Source: a virus. From it: a stretch of 32,059 bases of DNA. The position numbers and the translations under genes were made by a program. Below, piece by piece: positions 22,727 to 30,527 of the stretch. Location: positions 1 through 32,059 of the IMG/VR virus record IMGVR_UViG_3300048997_000314; one strand, given 5' to 3'. Under the pieces are notes generated by a model. The model worked only from the letters and a program-made list of their open reading frames with translations. It was not told the DNA's origin and made no database searches. Every line of letters starts with the position of its first letter. The stretch's first letter is position 1.

Positions 22727-25700
22727 ATGGGCTGGACAGGATTCCCCGCCACCTCCGGGACCGACATTCAGGACTACCGGTTCGTCGCGCAGATCCCCCG
22801 CGCGATCCGCGAGCGGTATTGGCCCGTGGCGGGGAACTGGCCGCCGGGCAACTTCCAGTGGGTCACGGGCACCGTCACCGGCGTTACCGACAACGGCGAC
22901 GGGTCATACACCGTCAGCCACGCCTCGGACGGGACCGCGACCAACCGCTGGTTCAACTTCACGGGCCACAGCCCCACCCCCGTCAACTACGACCTTGTCT
23001 TCGACGACAACTTCAACGAGGACCAGGTCGTCCACGTCCGCATCTACGGCAGCACCGCGACCAGCTTCAAAATCGATTCGGCCACTGACCACGTCATCGC
23101 CGACCTCGCCACGGGCGCTTTTCTCTACCCCAACGTCACCATTACCGGGATCCTTTCGTCGCTGACGGGCCGCACCTACCGTGTCATCCAGCGCGGGGGC
23201 GAGTGGTGGCACGAGCGGTGGTTGCCGTGGCCCAACGATCAGGAGCAATGGGCCGACCTCGCTTTGGCCGCCGGGGCGCTCCAGCCGGCCACGTCGCTCA
23301 CCAGCGACGGCATGACCACCGCAACCGCCGTCGTCACCGGCCACCAATTCATTACCGGTGACAGCGTCGCCATCGCCGGGGCCGTCAGCGGCGGCTCGCA
23401 ATTCAACGGCACCTTTTCCGTGACCGTGGTGGACGCCGACACGTTCACCTACACGCTGGCCGCGCCCGACGATTTAGTTGCGACCGGCACAATCACCGCC
23501 AAATGTACCGCCGTCGGTGCCCATGATGCCGCGGCGGCATATCCGGCGGGCGCATGGGCCAGTGGCTACCAACTCATGGTGAACGGGAGCGATACGCTCC
23601 TGAAGCGCATCACGCTCACCGGCAACGACGCCACCAACCTCTACTTCGCCCGCCAGAGCTACACCGTCAGCGGACAGTACGCCGTCGTCGCCGCGACGAA
23701 CACGCTGGGCAATCCCAGCCGGTGGCGGTTCTACACCCTCATCAACGCCCTGTGCAGCTACAACGCGATGGCCGCGACGAACAGCCCCGGTCAGGTGTTC
23801 CTCTGGTACCACTCTCTTTTCGACAACTACAGGACCCGCCTCCCGACCAACCCCACCGACACCCTCGGCACGACCAAAGTCCCGGCCAATTCCATCACGC
23901 TCAACGACGGCACGGGGACGCCCTACCAGCAGGCCGTTTTCGACACCGACTATTTCACGCCCTTCACCGACACCCACAACCCGCCGGACAAAAACTACAC
24001 GCCCGATTACTGGCGGACGATCCGCTCCTGGCAGGTGGCCCTCGAGAACCTGGTGGGAAACATCCCCGCCGCCTCGTCCTACGTCGCCCCCGTCAGCTAC
24101 GAAGGGGCGCAGGCAATCCCCTCGTTCGTCTGCGCCACGTGGTTCGAATACGCCGGCATCAACGCCCGCCGCGGAGCCACTTCGACCACCAGCGGCGGGG
24201 GCATCACCATCAGCGGGTTCTCGGGATTCTTCCCCTACTTCCCCCGGAACGTCTACTTTGCCGTTCTCGACACCGCCACCGGTGACGTCATCTCGGCCGG
24301 CACGGGCTCAGTCAGCAGCGCCACGCACCTCGACAAGGACGTCGGCACCTTCGGGCCGTCGGAGCAGAGCCAAACCCTCGTCATCTCGCTGGGGTGGACG
24401 CGCAACTACGACGACGAATTCCTCTACCTGTACGACAAGAAGTGCTGGGTCCCGACGCCCGACGCGATCACCGGCAACGCGATCGACCCGCCGACCAGCG
24501 CCAGCCCGGGATCATTCACGTTCCGCGGGAAGAGCGCCAAGTACAAAGAGCACGGCGGCACGGGGATCGTCAACGAGGTCAACGGCTTTCGATCTTTCGT
24601 CGACGGCGAATTCGCCCGCTACAGCGGGGACAATTGGAACGACCCTACCATCCACCCGGAGATCCCCGCCACCGACACGCACGGGTTTCAGAGCTACTAC
24701 AACAACTTTTACGAGGGCCTCAAAGACGACGCGACACAGGCGGCTTTGACGGCCGTCATGGCCGGCACCGTCACCGACTCCGACACCATGTGGATCGCCG
24801 ACGGCGCGCAGAACTGGTGGCCGGGCGGGGTGCTGCACACCGAGAGCGGCACGGCCACCGGCGGCAGCACCGCCGACCTGACCGACACTACTAAAAACGG
24901 CAACGGCTTTTGGGGACTGCCCGCCGCCGGCATGCTGGGCAACGTGGTCAAGGTGACCATTTCGGGGATCGATTACTACCGCGTGGTCACCGCCCACTTC
25001 GGCAACTCCCCGGCACAAATCTTCTGGGGCGACGCCCTCCCGAGTTCGGCCAGCGGGAAAACCTACTCGATTCGCTGGCCGAAATACGAGATGAACCGGT
25101 GGAACGGGTTGACGCTGCACATGGTCTACCCCGACGCCAGCATCCACGACGTCGCCATCACGGCCAGCGACGACCAGCGGATTTTCTTTACGGCCCTTGC
25201 CTCTGCCCCGCCCGTCGGGACCACCTACACGATCACCGGCCTGCACTTCCCCGGCGGCGTGTGGCAGTGGAGCGCGTCTCAGTCGAAGTGGATCGTCCCC
25301 ACCGGCAACGACCCGCGGACGGGGACGCCGTGGATGCCGGACCAGACGGCCAACCTTCCCACGCGGTACACCAACTACGGCCGGTTCATGAAGGGGGATT
25401 ACGTCCAGCTCCTGTTCGACGAGATGCAGCGGGCGTGCAACGCGCTGGTCCACACCAAGGCGATCGCCGGCTGGAGTTCGCAGGGCGCGAATAACTACCA
25501 GTTCGGCCAGGTCAACGGCGAACCGGACGCCGGCGGAACCGGGTTTGGGACGGCCCAAACCACCGCCAAGGCCAATTACGCCGGCAGCGGCGGGCCGAGC
25601 AGCGCCAACCCCTTCGCATGCTCCTACACCAAAACCACGTGCAACGGCGGCGGCGGCCCGATCGCCTGCTACGATTACGCGGTCGGGCGGCGCTACGCCT

Positions 25701-26089
25701 ATGGGACCGCCACCAACGCCGTCAACATCCAGAGCAGCGGCACGGACTGGTACGCCTTTTCGGTCATCCCCGCGAACCCCGCCACCGGCGGCTTGCCCGG
25801 CCAGCCGGCCAGTGGGTCATGCCCCGCCGTGGCGGTTTTCGACGCCAACGGGGACGGCGCGATTCTCAACGCCTGGCACCGCTACAGTTCCGACGGCGCC
25901 AGCAGCAGCAGTTCCCGCGCGAGCGGAACGCCGATGGGCGACACGGGACTCCCGGCGCCCACCGACGTCGGGCCGGCCCCGGCGTCTTGCCCCACGAATT
26001 GCAGCTGGTACCAGGGCTACGTCGTCCAAAACAACGGGATTTGCATTTTCCGATGGAACGTGGGGGGTGGAGGGTTTAATTTCCGATGA
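22727..26089 (+). CDS. Giant tail fibre / receptor-binding adhesin
   Basis: 1120 residues from ATG 22727 (start after the previous stop; no strong ribosome site). Residues about 190-255 form an Ig-like phage module ('TATAVVTGHQFITGDSVAIA', 'FNGTFSVTVVDADTFTYTLA'). The rest is strand-rich, with many aromatic and Asn/Gly turns. Near residue 1038 'VFDANGDGAILNAW' looks like a dockerin-type calcium loop, and a Ser-rich run 'SSDGASSSSSRASG' follows near 1053-1068. The C-terminus has eight or more Cys residues ('CSYTKTTCNGGGGPIACYDY', 'CPTNCSWYQGYVV'), suggesting disulfides outside the cell. It likely binds the host surface. Its stop overlaps the next gene's ATG. Confidence 0.7.
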   Translation: MGWTGFPATSGTDIQDYRFVAQIPRAIRERYWPVAGNWPPGNFQWVTGTVTGVTDNGDGSYTVSHASDGTATNRWFNFTGHSPTPVNYDLVFDDNFNEDQVVHVRIYGSTATSFKIDSATDHVIADLATGAFLYPNVTITGILSSLTGRTYRVIQRGGEWWHERWLPWPNDQEQWADLALAAGALQPATSLTSDGMTTATAVVTGHQFITGDSVAIAGAVSGGSQFNGTFSVTVVDADTFTYTLAAPDDLVATGTITAKCTAVGAHDAAAAYPAGAWASGYQLMVNGSDTLLKRITLTGNDATNLYFARQSYTVSGQYAVVAATNTLGNPSRWRFYTLINALCSYNAMAATNSPGQVFLWYHSLFDNYRTRLPTNPTDTLGTTKVPANSITLNDGTGTPYQQAVFDTDYFTPFTDTHNPPDKNYTPDYWRTIRSWQVALENLVGNIPAASSYVAPVSYEGAQAIPSFVCATWFEYAGINARRGATSTTSGGGITISGFSGFFPYFPRNVYFAVLDTATGDVISAGTGSVSSATHLDKDVGTFGPSEQSQTLVISLGWTRNYDDEFLYLYDKKCWVPTPDAITGNAIDPPTSASPGSFTFRGKSAKYKEHGGTGIVNEVNGFRSFVDGEFARYSGDNWNDPTIHPEIPATDTHGFQSYYNNFYEGLKDDATQAALTAVMAGTVTDSDTMWIADGAQNWWPGGVLHTESGTATGGSTADLTDTTKNGNGFWGLPAAGMLGNVVKVTISGIDYYRVVTAHFGNSPAQIFWGDALPSSASGKTYSIRWPKYEMNRWNGLTLHMVYPDASIHDVAITASDDQRIFFTALASAPPVGTTYTITGLHFPGGVWQWSASQSKWIVPTGNDPRTGTPWMPDQTANLPTRYTNYGRFMKGDYVQLLFDEMQRACNALVHTKAIAGWSSQGANNYQFGQVNGEPDAGGTGFGTAQTTAKANYAGSGGPSSANPFACSYTKTTCNGGGGPIACYDYAVGRRYAYGTATNAVNIQSSGTDWYAFSVIPANPATGGLPGQPASGSCPAVAVFDANGDGAILNAWHRYSSDGASSSSSRASGTPMGDTGLPAPTDVGPAPASCPTNCSWYQGYVVQNNGICIFRWNVGGGGFNFR

Positions 26090-27711
26090 GGTACGACCGC
26101 GAAATCAACCTCATTCAGTCCGGCCGCCCGCAGGAGGCGATATCGCTTCTCCTGGCGAAGGTGGCCACCGTCAACGACGACCCCGACCTCTACACCAACC
26201 TCGCCCTCGCCTTCGAAGACGTCGGGGAATTGGCCCGTGCCGAGGGCGGCTACCGGATGATCCTGTCGCGCTGGCCCGGGCATGTGGAGGCGTCGGTCAA
26301 TTACGGCGACCTGCTGGCCCGCGCTAGTCGATTCGAAGAGGCCGCGGCGGTCCTGTCTGCCAGCCCCCACCCGCACTGCCGGGCGGCGCTCGCGATGGTC
26401 AAGATCGAGCAGCTGCGCGTCGCCGAAGGACTGGCCGACATCAAGGCCGTTGCCGACGAGAGCGACAACGCTTTCGCGGCGTCGGTGCACTTGGGCTACT
26501 CCCTCCACCAGGGCTACGACCGCGCGGCGCACGAGGCGTGGCTGAAACGATTCGTGCCGTGGCACGCGACCGCGCCGTCGAAGTGGGACGGCAATCGCCC
26601 CATCCGCATCGGCTACACCGGTGACGTGTTCCGCCACTGCGCCGTCGCGTCGATGCTGGAGCCGGTGCTGGCGAATCACGACCGGGCCCGCTTCACGCCC
26701 TACGTCTACTCCGACGTGATGCCGCCCGACGCCACGACCGAACGGATGATGGCCCTTGCGCCCAACTGGCGCGACACCCGGGGCCTGTCCGACGCCGAAT
26801 TGGCGCAGCAAATCCGCCAGGACAGTATCGACGTGCTCATTGACACCCAGGGCCACAAGCTGGGCAGCCGGATCATGGTTCACGCCATGCGCCCCGCCCC
26901 AATCCAATTTACCTACATCGGTTACGCCGGCGACACGCTCATCGGCCGCAACATCGACCGCGAAGTCGGCTGGGCCTACCGCCCCTCAGACGACGCCCCG
27001 CCCGTGTCGGAGTCGCCTGCAATTCGCAACGGCTTCGTCACGTTCGGATCGGTCAACCGCGCCGCCAAGATCAACCAGGGCGTCGCCGCGGCATGGGGGA
27101 GGATCCTCACCAACGTGCCCACCTCCCGGCTGATCGTCGTCGTGAAGGGCGGCGAATCCAACCGTGTTGCCCGTCAAATGCTCAGCTCTGCCGGCATCCC
27201 CGGCGACCGGCTGGAGCTGGTCGATCGACCCGCGGCGCATGCCGATTACCTTCGGCTCGCCGATCGCTTCGACCTGCACCTCGACACCTTCCCCTACGGC
27301 GGGGGCGCTACCGCGTGCGACATGCTGTGGCAGGGCGTGCCGTCGATCGTGCTTCGCGGGGACGAATATTCGATGGGGGACAAATTATTGGGGGCGGTGG
27401 GATTGGCGGGACTCGTTGCGGGGGATCAGGCGGAGTACGTCGCCAAGGCGTCGACCGAATTGCAAACGCTGGCGGGACTTCGGGCGACGATGCGGAGCCG
27501 AATGCAAACGTTGGTGGACGGGGCGCTGGTGTCGCGGCGGCTGGAGTCCCTGTGTCTGACAGCCGCGGCCACGACCGCCACACCGCCGGTGGCATGTTGC
27601 GACCGAGCCCACCGTCGCTCAATCAACCTGCCGCCATTAACCAGGCGGTTTTTTTATGCGCCGCGCTTTCCCTTCCGCCTCTTTCGGTTCCGGCCTCGGA
27701 ACTGGTCGTAA
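26086..27711 (+). CDS. TPR plus GT41 (O-GlcNAc transferase / SPINDLY-like) glycosyltransferase
   Basis: 541 residues. Residues about 5-120 hold about three TPR-like helix pairs ('DPDLYTNLALAFEDVGELAR', 'ASVNYGDLLARASRFEEAAA'). From residue 172 the protein follows the OGT catalytic fold: 'RIGYTGDVFRHCAVASMLEP' with Asp180 and the key His184 in the D-x3-H spacing of OGT; 'RPAPIQFTYIGYAGDTLI'; Lys354 in 'LIVVVKGG', matching the UDP-binding Lys; and 'DLHLDTFPYGGGATACDMLW' near 395-415. The family moves GlcNAc or another sugar from a UDP-type donor to Ser/Thr. The 4-base overlap with the adhesin gene suggests it modifies that protein; this is inference. The last 45 residues are atypical and run through a terminator, so the true C-terminus may differ. 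Confidence 0.82.
   Translation: MRYDREINLIQSGRPQEAISLLLAKVATVNDDPDLYTNLALAFEDVGELARAEGGYRMILSRWPGHVEASVNYGDLLARASRFEEAAAVLSASPHPHCRAALAMVKIEQLRVAEGLADIKAVADESDNAFAASVHLGYSLHQGYDRAAHEAWLKRFVPWHATAPSKWDGNRPIRIGYTGDVFRHCAVASMLEPVLANHDRARFTPYVYSDVMPPDATTERMMALAPNWRDTRGLSDAELAQQIRQDSIDVLIDTQGHKLGSRIMVHAMRPAPIQFTYIGYAGDTLIGRNIDREVGWAYRPSDDAPPVSESPAIRNGFVTFGSVNRAAKINQGVAAAWGRILTNVPTSRLIVVVKGGESNRVARQMLSSAGIPGDRLELVDRPAAHADYLRLADRFDLHLDTFPYGGGATACDMLWQGVPSIVLRGDEYSMGDKLLGAVGLAGLVAGDQAEYVAKASTELQTLAGLRATMRSRMQTLVDGALVSRRLESLCLTAAATTATPPVACCDRAHRRSINLPPLTRRFFYAPRFPFRLFRFRPRNWS
27631..27655 (+). terminator. Rho-independent terminator at the end of the late operon
   Basis: CCGCC (27631-27635) pairs with GGCGG (27644-27648) across an 8-base loop, followed by seven T's (27649-27655). 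It lies inside the last codons of the glycosyltransferase frame, about 60 bases before its stop, and marks the end of the rightward late transcript. Confidence 0.65.
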
Positions 27712-28023
27712 TAGCGGTTCGACGCCTCAGGGTGAGGCGGTTCGATCATCGGCGGCGCTGTGAGTGGAGAGCCAGGAGTCGCGGGTGCCGGCTTTTGGGT
27801 TTATCGCCTCATGTAGCGACGGTGACACGGGTTTGATGCCCGTGCAAGGGGATGCCCGAGGATTGGATTGGTGAAGAACAGACAAGTGCGGAGCTGGGGC
27901 AATAAAAGACCGCCGCCGGGTTTGCAATGCCGGAGGCCCGGCGGCGGTGGGAGCCAACAAAACTGCTAAGGTTAGACGGCGTTAAGGGTGCTGGCGCGAG
28001 CCGCGTCGCAAGCCCCTCGCCGC
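27712..28023. other. Noncoding stretch with several hairpins
   Basis: No gene is convincing here. It contains a perfect 7-base hairpin CGCCTCA-GGG-TGAGGCG (27723-27739), a 6-base hairpin CACGGG/CCCGTG (27826-27831 and 27839-27844), and the strong hairpin described as a leftward terminator (27909-27948). The dense hairpins between converging operons may be transcript ends or a small structured RNA; I see nothing that matches a known RNA family. Confidence 0.4.
27909..27948 (-). terminator. Leftward terminator of the minus-strand operon
   Basis: ACCGCCGCCGGG (27909-27920) and CCCGGCGGCGGT (27937-27948) form a perfect 12-base stem with a 16-base loop. On the minus strand the stem is followed by CTTTTATT, so it would end leftward transcription about 75 bases after the stop of the 54-residue gene. 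Confidence 0.55.
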
Positions 28024-28188
28024 TCATGTGATATTTGGGTCAGCCCCCGCGAGCTGTACCCTTCCGTTCAACAGGTCGACTTTTATTAGCCGCTCTGTGC
28101 CCGCAACCTTTGCCGAGAGAGTCACACTGTCGACGTCGGAGACAATAGCCCTCAGCATCCGCGCGAATCGCACCGGACAGTAGGGCAT
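28024..28188 (-). CDS. Small unrecognised protein (54 residues), third gene of minus operon
   Basis: From ATG 28188 to TGA 28024-28026. The product is clearly protein-like: 'MPYCPVRFARMLRAIVSDVD', 'SVTLSAKVAGTERLIKVDLL', 'NGRVQLAGADPNIT', a helix followed by three likely strands. It is in the same frame as the upstream 128-residue gene, and the ten codons between that gene's TGA (28219-28221) and this ATG are also open ('KTFNVGVREP'). GGAG lies only 3 bases before the ATG, with GTAGGAG further up. It could therefore be a separate gene or the C-terminus of its neighbour cut off by a stop codon. Function unknown. Confidence 0.5.
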   Translation of the reverse strand: MPYCPVRFARMLRAIVSDVDSVTLSAKVAGTERLIKVDLLNGRVQLAGADPNIT

Positions 28189-28218
28189 CGGCTCCCGAAC
28201 TCCTACGTTGAAGGTCTT

Positions 28219-28605
28219 TCACACTGGAGTTAACGCAAAGTCGTATAAGTCGTCAGGGGTGGGCTTCGTTGACTCCAGCCGGCCGAACGGTTTGCAACTC
28301 CAGCACGACACCCGCGACGTAAGAATAGCTTCGTCGCCGACTTCGATGACGTCGTCGAGTGCGAAGATTTCCGTGACGATGTCACTGAATGACCGGGACG
28401 GGTCCTTTGCTATCGCAATGGCCACCTGCAGCCCTTCGAGTCGCTGCAATGTGCGCTCCTCGGCAGTTCTGTTCATCCGACAGTCGACCACCGCAAAGGG
28501 AATGTCTACGTTACGCCGATCGGTGACCAAGTAGCCGACTTGAAGTTCCGGTTCGGACAGCAGGGTCACGTCCCACACACGTCCAGCCCACACATTCATG
28601 TTCAT
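28219..28605 (-). CDS. Unrecognised protein (128 residues), second gene of minus operon
   Basis: Start ATG 28605, with GGAGGT 6 bases upstream and a 4-base overlap (ATGA) with the stop of the preceding gene. Compact alpha/beta texture: 'RVWDVTLLSEPELQVGYLVT', 'VDIPFAVVDCRMNRTAEERT', 'LQRLEGLQVAIAIAKDPSRS', 'DDVIEVGDEAILTSRVSCWS'. No motif identifies a family. Its close coupling to the 229-residue gene suggests the two act together. No signal peptide or membrane segment. Confidence 0.65.
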   Translation of the reverse strand: MNMNVWAGRVWDVTLLSEPELQVGYLVTDRRNVDIPFAVVDCRMNRTAEERTLQRLEGLQVAIAIAKDPSRSFSDIVTEIFALDDVIEVGDEAILTSRVSCWSCKPFGRLESTKPTPDDLYDFALTPV

Positions 28606-29291
28606 CGCCGACCTCCACTCTTTTTTTGAGACTGAGTCAATTTCCGTTCCACCCGCTGACCTTCTTGGGTGGCGAATGTAAGCCTCTTTGTGATCCATCG
28701 TTCTCGTCGGCTCAACAGCATCCGCGTCACGCCGGCCTCTTCTTGGGCATTTTCGTGGGGATCTGCAATGACGTTGTCCCATCCCGATAGGATCTTTTTT
28801 TTGATGCGATTGAGCGCCGCCAACGCTTCCGACTTCGACGCGCCTAATCTAATAAGCAGCCGTACGCGAGACTCGCTTTCCGTCGACTCCCATTCGCTGA
28901 TGGTATCTACCCTGGTTCCGTCATCTTCGAGGGCCAGCGTGAGCTGACGTCCGGAATATTCCGGCAGCTCGCTCCCCCAACTAAGCAGAAAATTAACCGG
29001 CCATGGGACGGCCCAGCCGTTGAGCAGCCGTCGCTGCTCGTGTGCGGGAAGCCTCTGAAATTGAACGAGGGCTAAAGTCAGGATCTCGGCAGTGGGGGCC
29101 TTCTTCTCGTCCCCCCGATCCCATCGCGTCATCCGAAAAAGGCGGTTGAGTTCGCAGCCTGGATGGGTGTTCGCAAGGACGAGGGCGCCGATCTGATCGG
29201 CCTGCACAAACAAGTCCCACCATATCTCTGTGTCAAACTCGATCTGCGTTGCTCCGGCCAGCCCTTTGATTGGTGTTACACGTGTTGCCAT
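28602..29291 (-). CDS. Unrecognised protein (229 residues), first gene of the coupled minus cassette
   Basis: Start ATG 29291 with AAGGGAG 5 bases upstream. The protein is helical and charged: 'EFDTEIWWDLFVQADQIGAL', 'APTAEILTLALVQFQRLPAH', 'QRRLLNGWAVPWPVNFLLSW', 'SRVRLLIRLGASKSEALAAL', and a very basic C-terminus (RRERWITKRL, ERKLTQSQKKSGGRR), which could bind nucleic acid. I recognise no family. It is followed without gap by two small genes and a terminator, so it leads a self-contained cassette in the lysogenic half of the prophage. Defence, exclusion or regulatory roles are possible but unsupported. Confidence 0.65.
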   Translation of the reverse strand: MATRVTPIKGLAGATQIEFDTEIWWDLFVQADQIGALVLANTHPGCELNRLFRMTRWDRGDEKKAPTAEILTLALVQFQRLPAHEQRRLLNGWAVPWPVNFLLSWGSELPEYSGRQLTLALEDDGTRVDTISEWESTESESRVRLLIRLGASKSEALAALNRIKKKILSGWDNVIADPHENAQEEAGVTRMLLSRRERWITKRLTFATQEGQRVERKLTQSQKKSGGRR

Positions 29292-29378
29292 GTACGCTCC
29301 CTTAAAGAAATGGATTGTGGATTCTGCCTCTGAGTTAGCTCTGCGTCTAGATATATCGTTTGTGGTATAGCCCTCATG
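29292..29378 (-). promoter_or_regulatory. AT-rich gap, possible leftward promoter region
   Basis: The minus strand holds several -10-like boxes (CTATAAC, CTATACC, GATATATC) upstream of the 229-residue gene, in a stretch more AT-rich than its surroundings. No clear -35 partner is seen. The cassette may have its own promoter here. Confidence 0.25.
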
Positions 29379-29726
29379 TTATAGGGTGGGTCCACGACTG
29401 AGCATGGGATCGATTCCCAGCCGAATGCGGTGAACTCGCAGAAGCGGTGGTGCAATTTCCGTGTACTCGAGGCGGACGTAAAGCGGGAATGATTTGCCGA
29501 TCATCCGCTGTCTCTTGAGCGTTTGGCCGGTGCGGAGCCGGCCGATGTTTGCTTCAGGGTCCCCGCCGAGCTCCGCCAGGGCCGCGGCGAGCGTGACCTT
29601 GTCCCGCCACGTCTTAACCTTGCTTCGGTGGCGAATAGTGACCTTGCGGCTCACGCGGACGGTCCGTAGTTCCAACGATTCAGATTTCATGTGGATCCGT
29701 TGAAAGAACAAGGGCAGGGCGGTCAT
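29379..29726 (-). CDS. Unrecognised small basic protein
   Basis: 115 residues from ATG 29726 (AGGA 7 bases upstream); an internal ATG at 29690 is an alternative. The sequence is Arg/Lys-rich: 'ELRTVRVSRKVTIRHRSKVK', 'KVTLAAALAELGGDPEANIG', 'QTLKRQRMIGKSFPLYVRLE'. It starts 33 bases after the HTH gene and probably shares its transcript. It has no recognised domain. Confidence 0.5.
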   Translation of the reverse strand: MTALPLFFQRIHMKSESLELRTVRVSRKVTIRHRSKVKTWRDKVTLAAALAELGGDPEANIGRLRTGQTLKRQRMIGKSFPLYVRLEYTEIAPPLLRVHRIRLGIDPMLSRGPTL

Positions 29727-29758
29727 CCGCCATTCCTGGCCAGGAGAGGGGTTGCGCG

Positions 29759-30334
29759 CTACGAAGCGACGATGCAGCCTCGCCTGTGGTGATTCGGACG
29801 GAGGAGAACCCTCGAAAGCACGCGAGGCAGGTCCTTACGCTGGAAGAAGGCCCAATTGGCCACACGGAGCGGCTTAATGTCTCCCCGCTCGATCGCTCGC
29901 GACAAGGTTCGTTGACCAACGCCCATGAGCTTGCATGCCTCTTCGAACGGCACGGGTGGCCCTTTCGGCAGCTTCTGTAGCTCGTTGAGGCGATTGAAGC
30001 GGTTAATCCGGCGCTGGAGGCGCTGGCGCTTATCCGCGCGGATGGTCAGAGTGTTGAAGGGGCGGGGAACTCCACCGCGGGCGAGGCGGTCGAACTCCTT
30101 CATTGCCGCAATACGGTTGTAGCAGATCGGCCGGACGGGCGGCAGTCCACGTTCAGCCGCGCAGATCGCCTCAAGACGCGCCTGCTGGAGGCGGGTCATT
30201 GCCACCGGCTCATCGAGCAACTCCGCCAGGCGATCGATTGCTTCAGCTTCGCGCTCGGCAGATTGATCAACAGAAGTGTGAAATGCTACCCGCGACCCTT
30301 GGGCGCGCCGCGGCTGGCGCAGTAAAACAGACAT
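29759..30334 (-). CDS. Helix-turn-helix DNA-binding protein (lysogeny-region regulator)
   Basis: 191 residues from ATG 30334, fixed by the full ribosome site AAGGAGG 5 bases upstream. The N-terminal part is helical and basic; residues about 130-175 contain 'VPFEEACKLMGVGQRTLSRA' followed by 'IERGDIKPLRVANWAFFQRK', the plan of an excisionase/MerR-type HTH with a wing (compare 'LTxxEAAxLLGVSxxTLxRx...G.I...R.GRxxRFxxxDL'). It is transcribed divergently from the ribbon-helix-helix gene, with a long structured leader. A role in prophage maintenance or excision control is inferred. Confidence 0.65.
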   Translation of the reverse strand: MSVLLRQPRRAQGSRVAFHTSVDQSAEREAEAIDRLAELLDEPVAMTRLQQARLEAICAAERGLPPVRPICYNRIAAMKEFDRLARGGVPRPFNTLTIRADKRQRLQRRINRFNRLNELQKLPKGPPVPFEEACKLMGVGQRTLSRAIERGDIKPLRVANWAFFQRKDLPRVLSRVLLRPNHHRRGCIVAS

Positions 30335-30337
30335 GCT

Positions 30338-30419
30338 GACCTCCTTACAGGTCGGTCGGCCAGCCCTCGGGGCTGGCCGGGCGATGGGGTGTTGATAGCA
30401 CCCCGTCGCCAAGTTTTTT
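30338..30419. promoter_or_regulatory. Structured leader of the HTH gene; includes a plus-strand terminator-like hairpin
   Basis: Three hairpins lie between the -10 box and the ATG of the minus-strand HTH gene. First, GCGATGGGGTG (30381-30391) pairs with CACCCCGTCGC (30399-30409), with TTTTTT at 30414-30419 on the plus side: a good rightward terminator. Second, GGCCAGCCC/GGGCTGGCC (30358-30366 and 30370-30378), a perfect 9-base stem. Third, GACCT/AGGTC (30338-30342 and 30349-30353), whose minus-strand form encloses the AAGGAGG ribosome site. The leader may control translation of the regulator. Confidence 0.45.
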
Positions 30420-30451
30420 GGATCGTCATGAACCGCTCATGACCGTCCCCA

Positions 30452-30479
30452 ACTCTATCGGCCGTCGATTTAGTGTCAA
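30452..30479 (-). promoter_or_regulatory. Leftward promoter (TTGACA-16-TAGAGT)
   Basis: On the minus strand TTGACA (30479-30474) and TAGAGT (30457-30452) are 16 bases apart. A transcript would start near 30445 and run through about 110 bases of hairpin leader into the HTH gene. Its -35 stands back to back with that of the rightward promoter. Confidence 0.5.
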
Positions 30480-30498
30480 CACAAAAATAATTATTCCG

Positions 30499-30527
30499 TT
30501 GACATCTGAGTTGAACGTTTTCATAAT
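30499..30527 (+). promoter_or_regulatory. Rightward promoter (TTGACA-17-CATAAT), leaderless
   Basis: TTGACA (30499-30504) and CATAAT (30522-30527) have the ideal 17-base spacing. The -10 ends 6 bases before the ATG at 30534, so the transcript would begin with the start codon. GTCAAC (30475-30480) and GTTGAC (30498-30503) form an inverted repeat linking both promoters across a 17-base AT-rich centre. Confidence 0.65.

Noticed and set aside
24512-25558. 348-codon minus-strand frame
   Set aside because: Antisense to the adhesin gene; Gly/Arg/Val-rich shadow.
26017-26907. 296-codon minus-strand frame
   Set aside because: Antisense to the GT41 gene, which has clear motifs on the plus strand.
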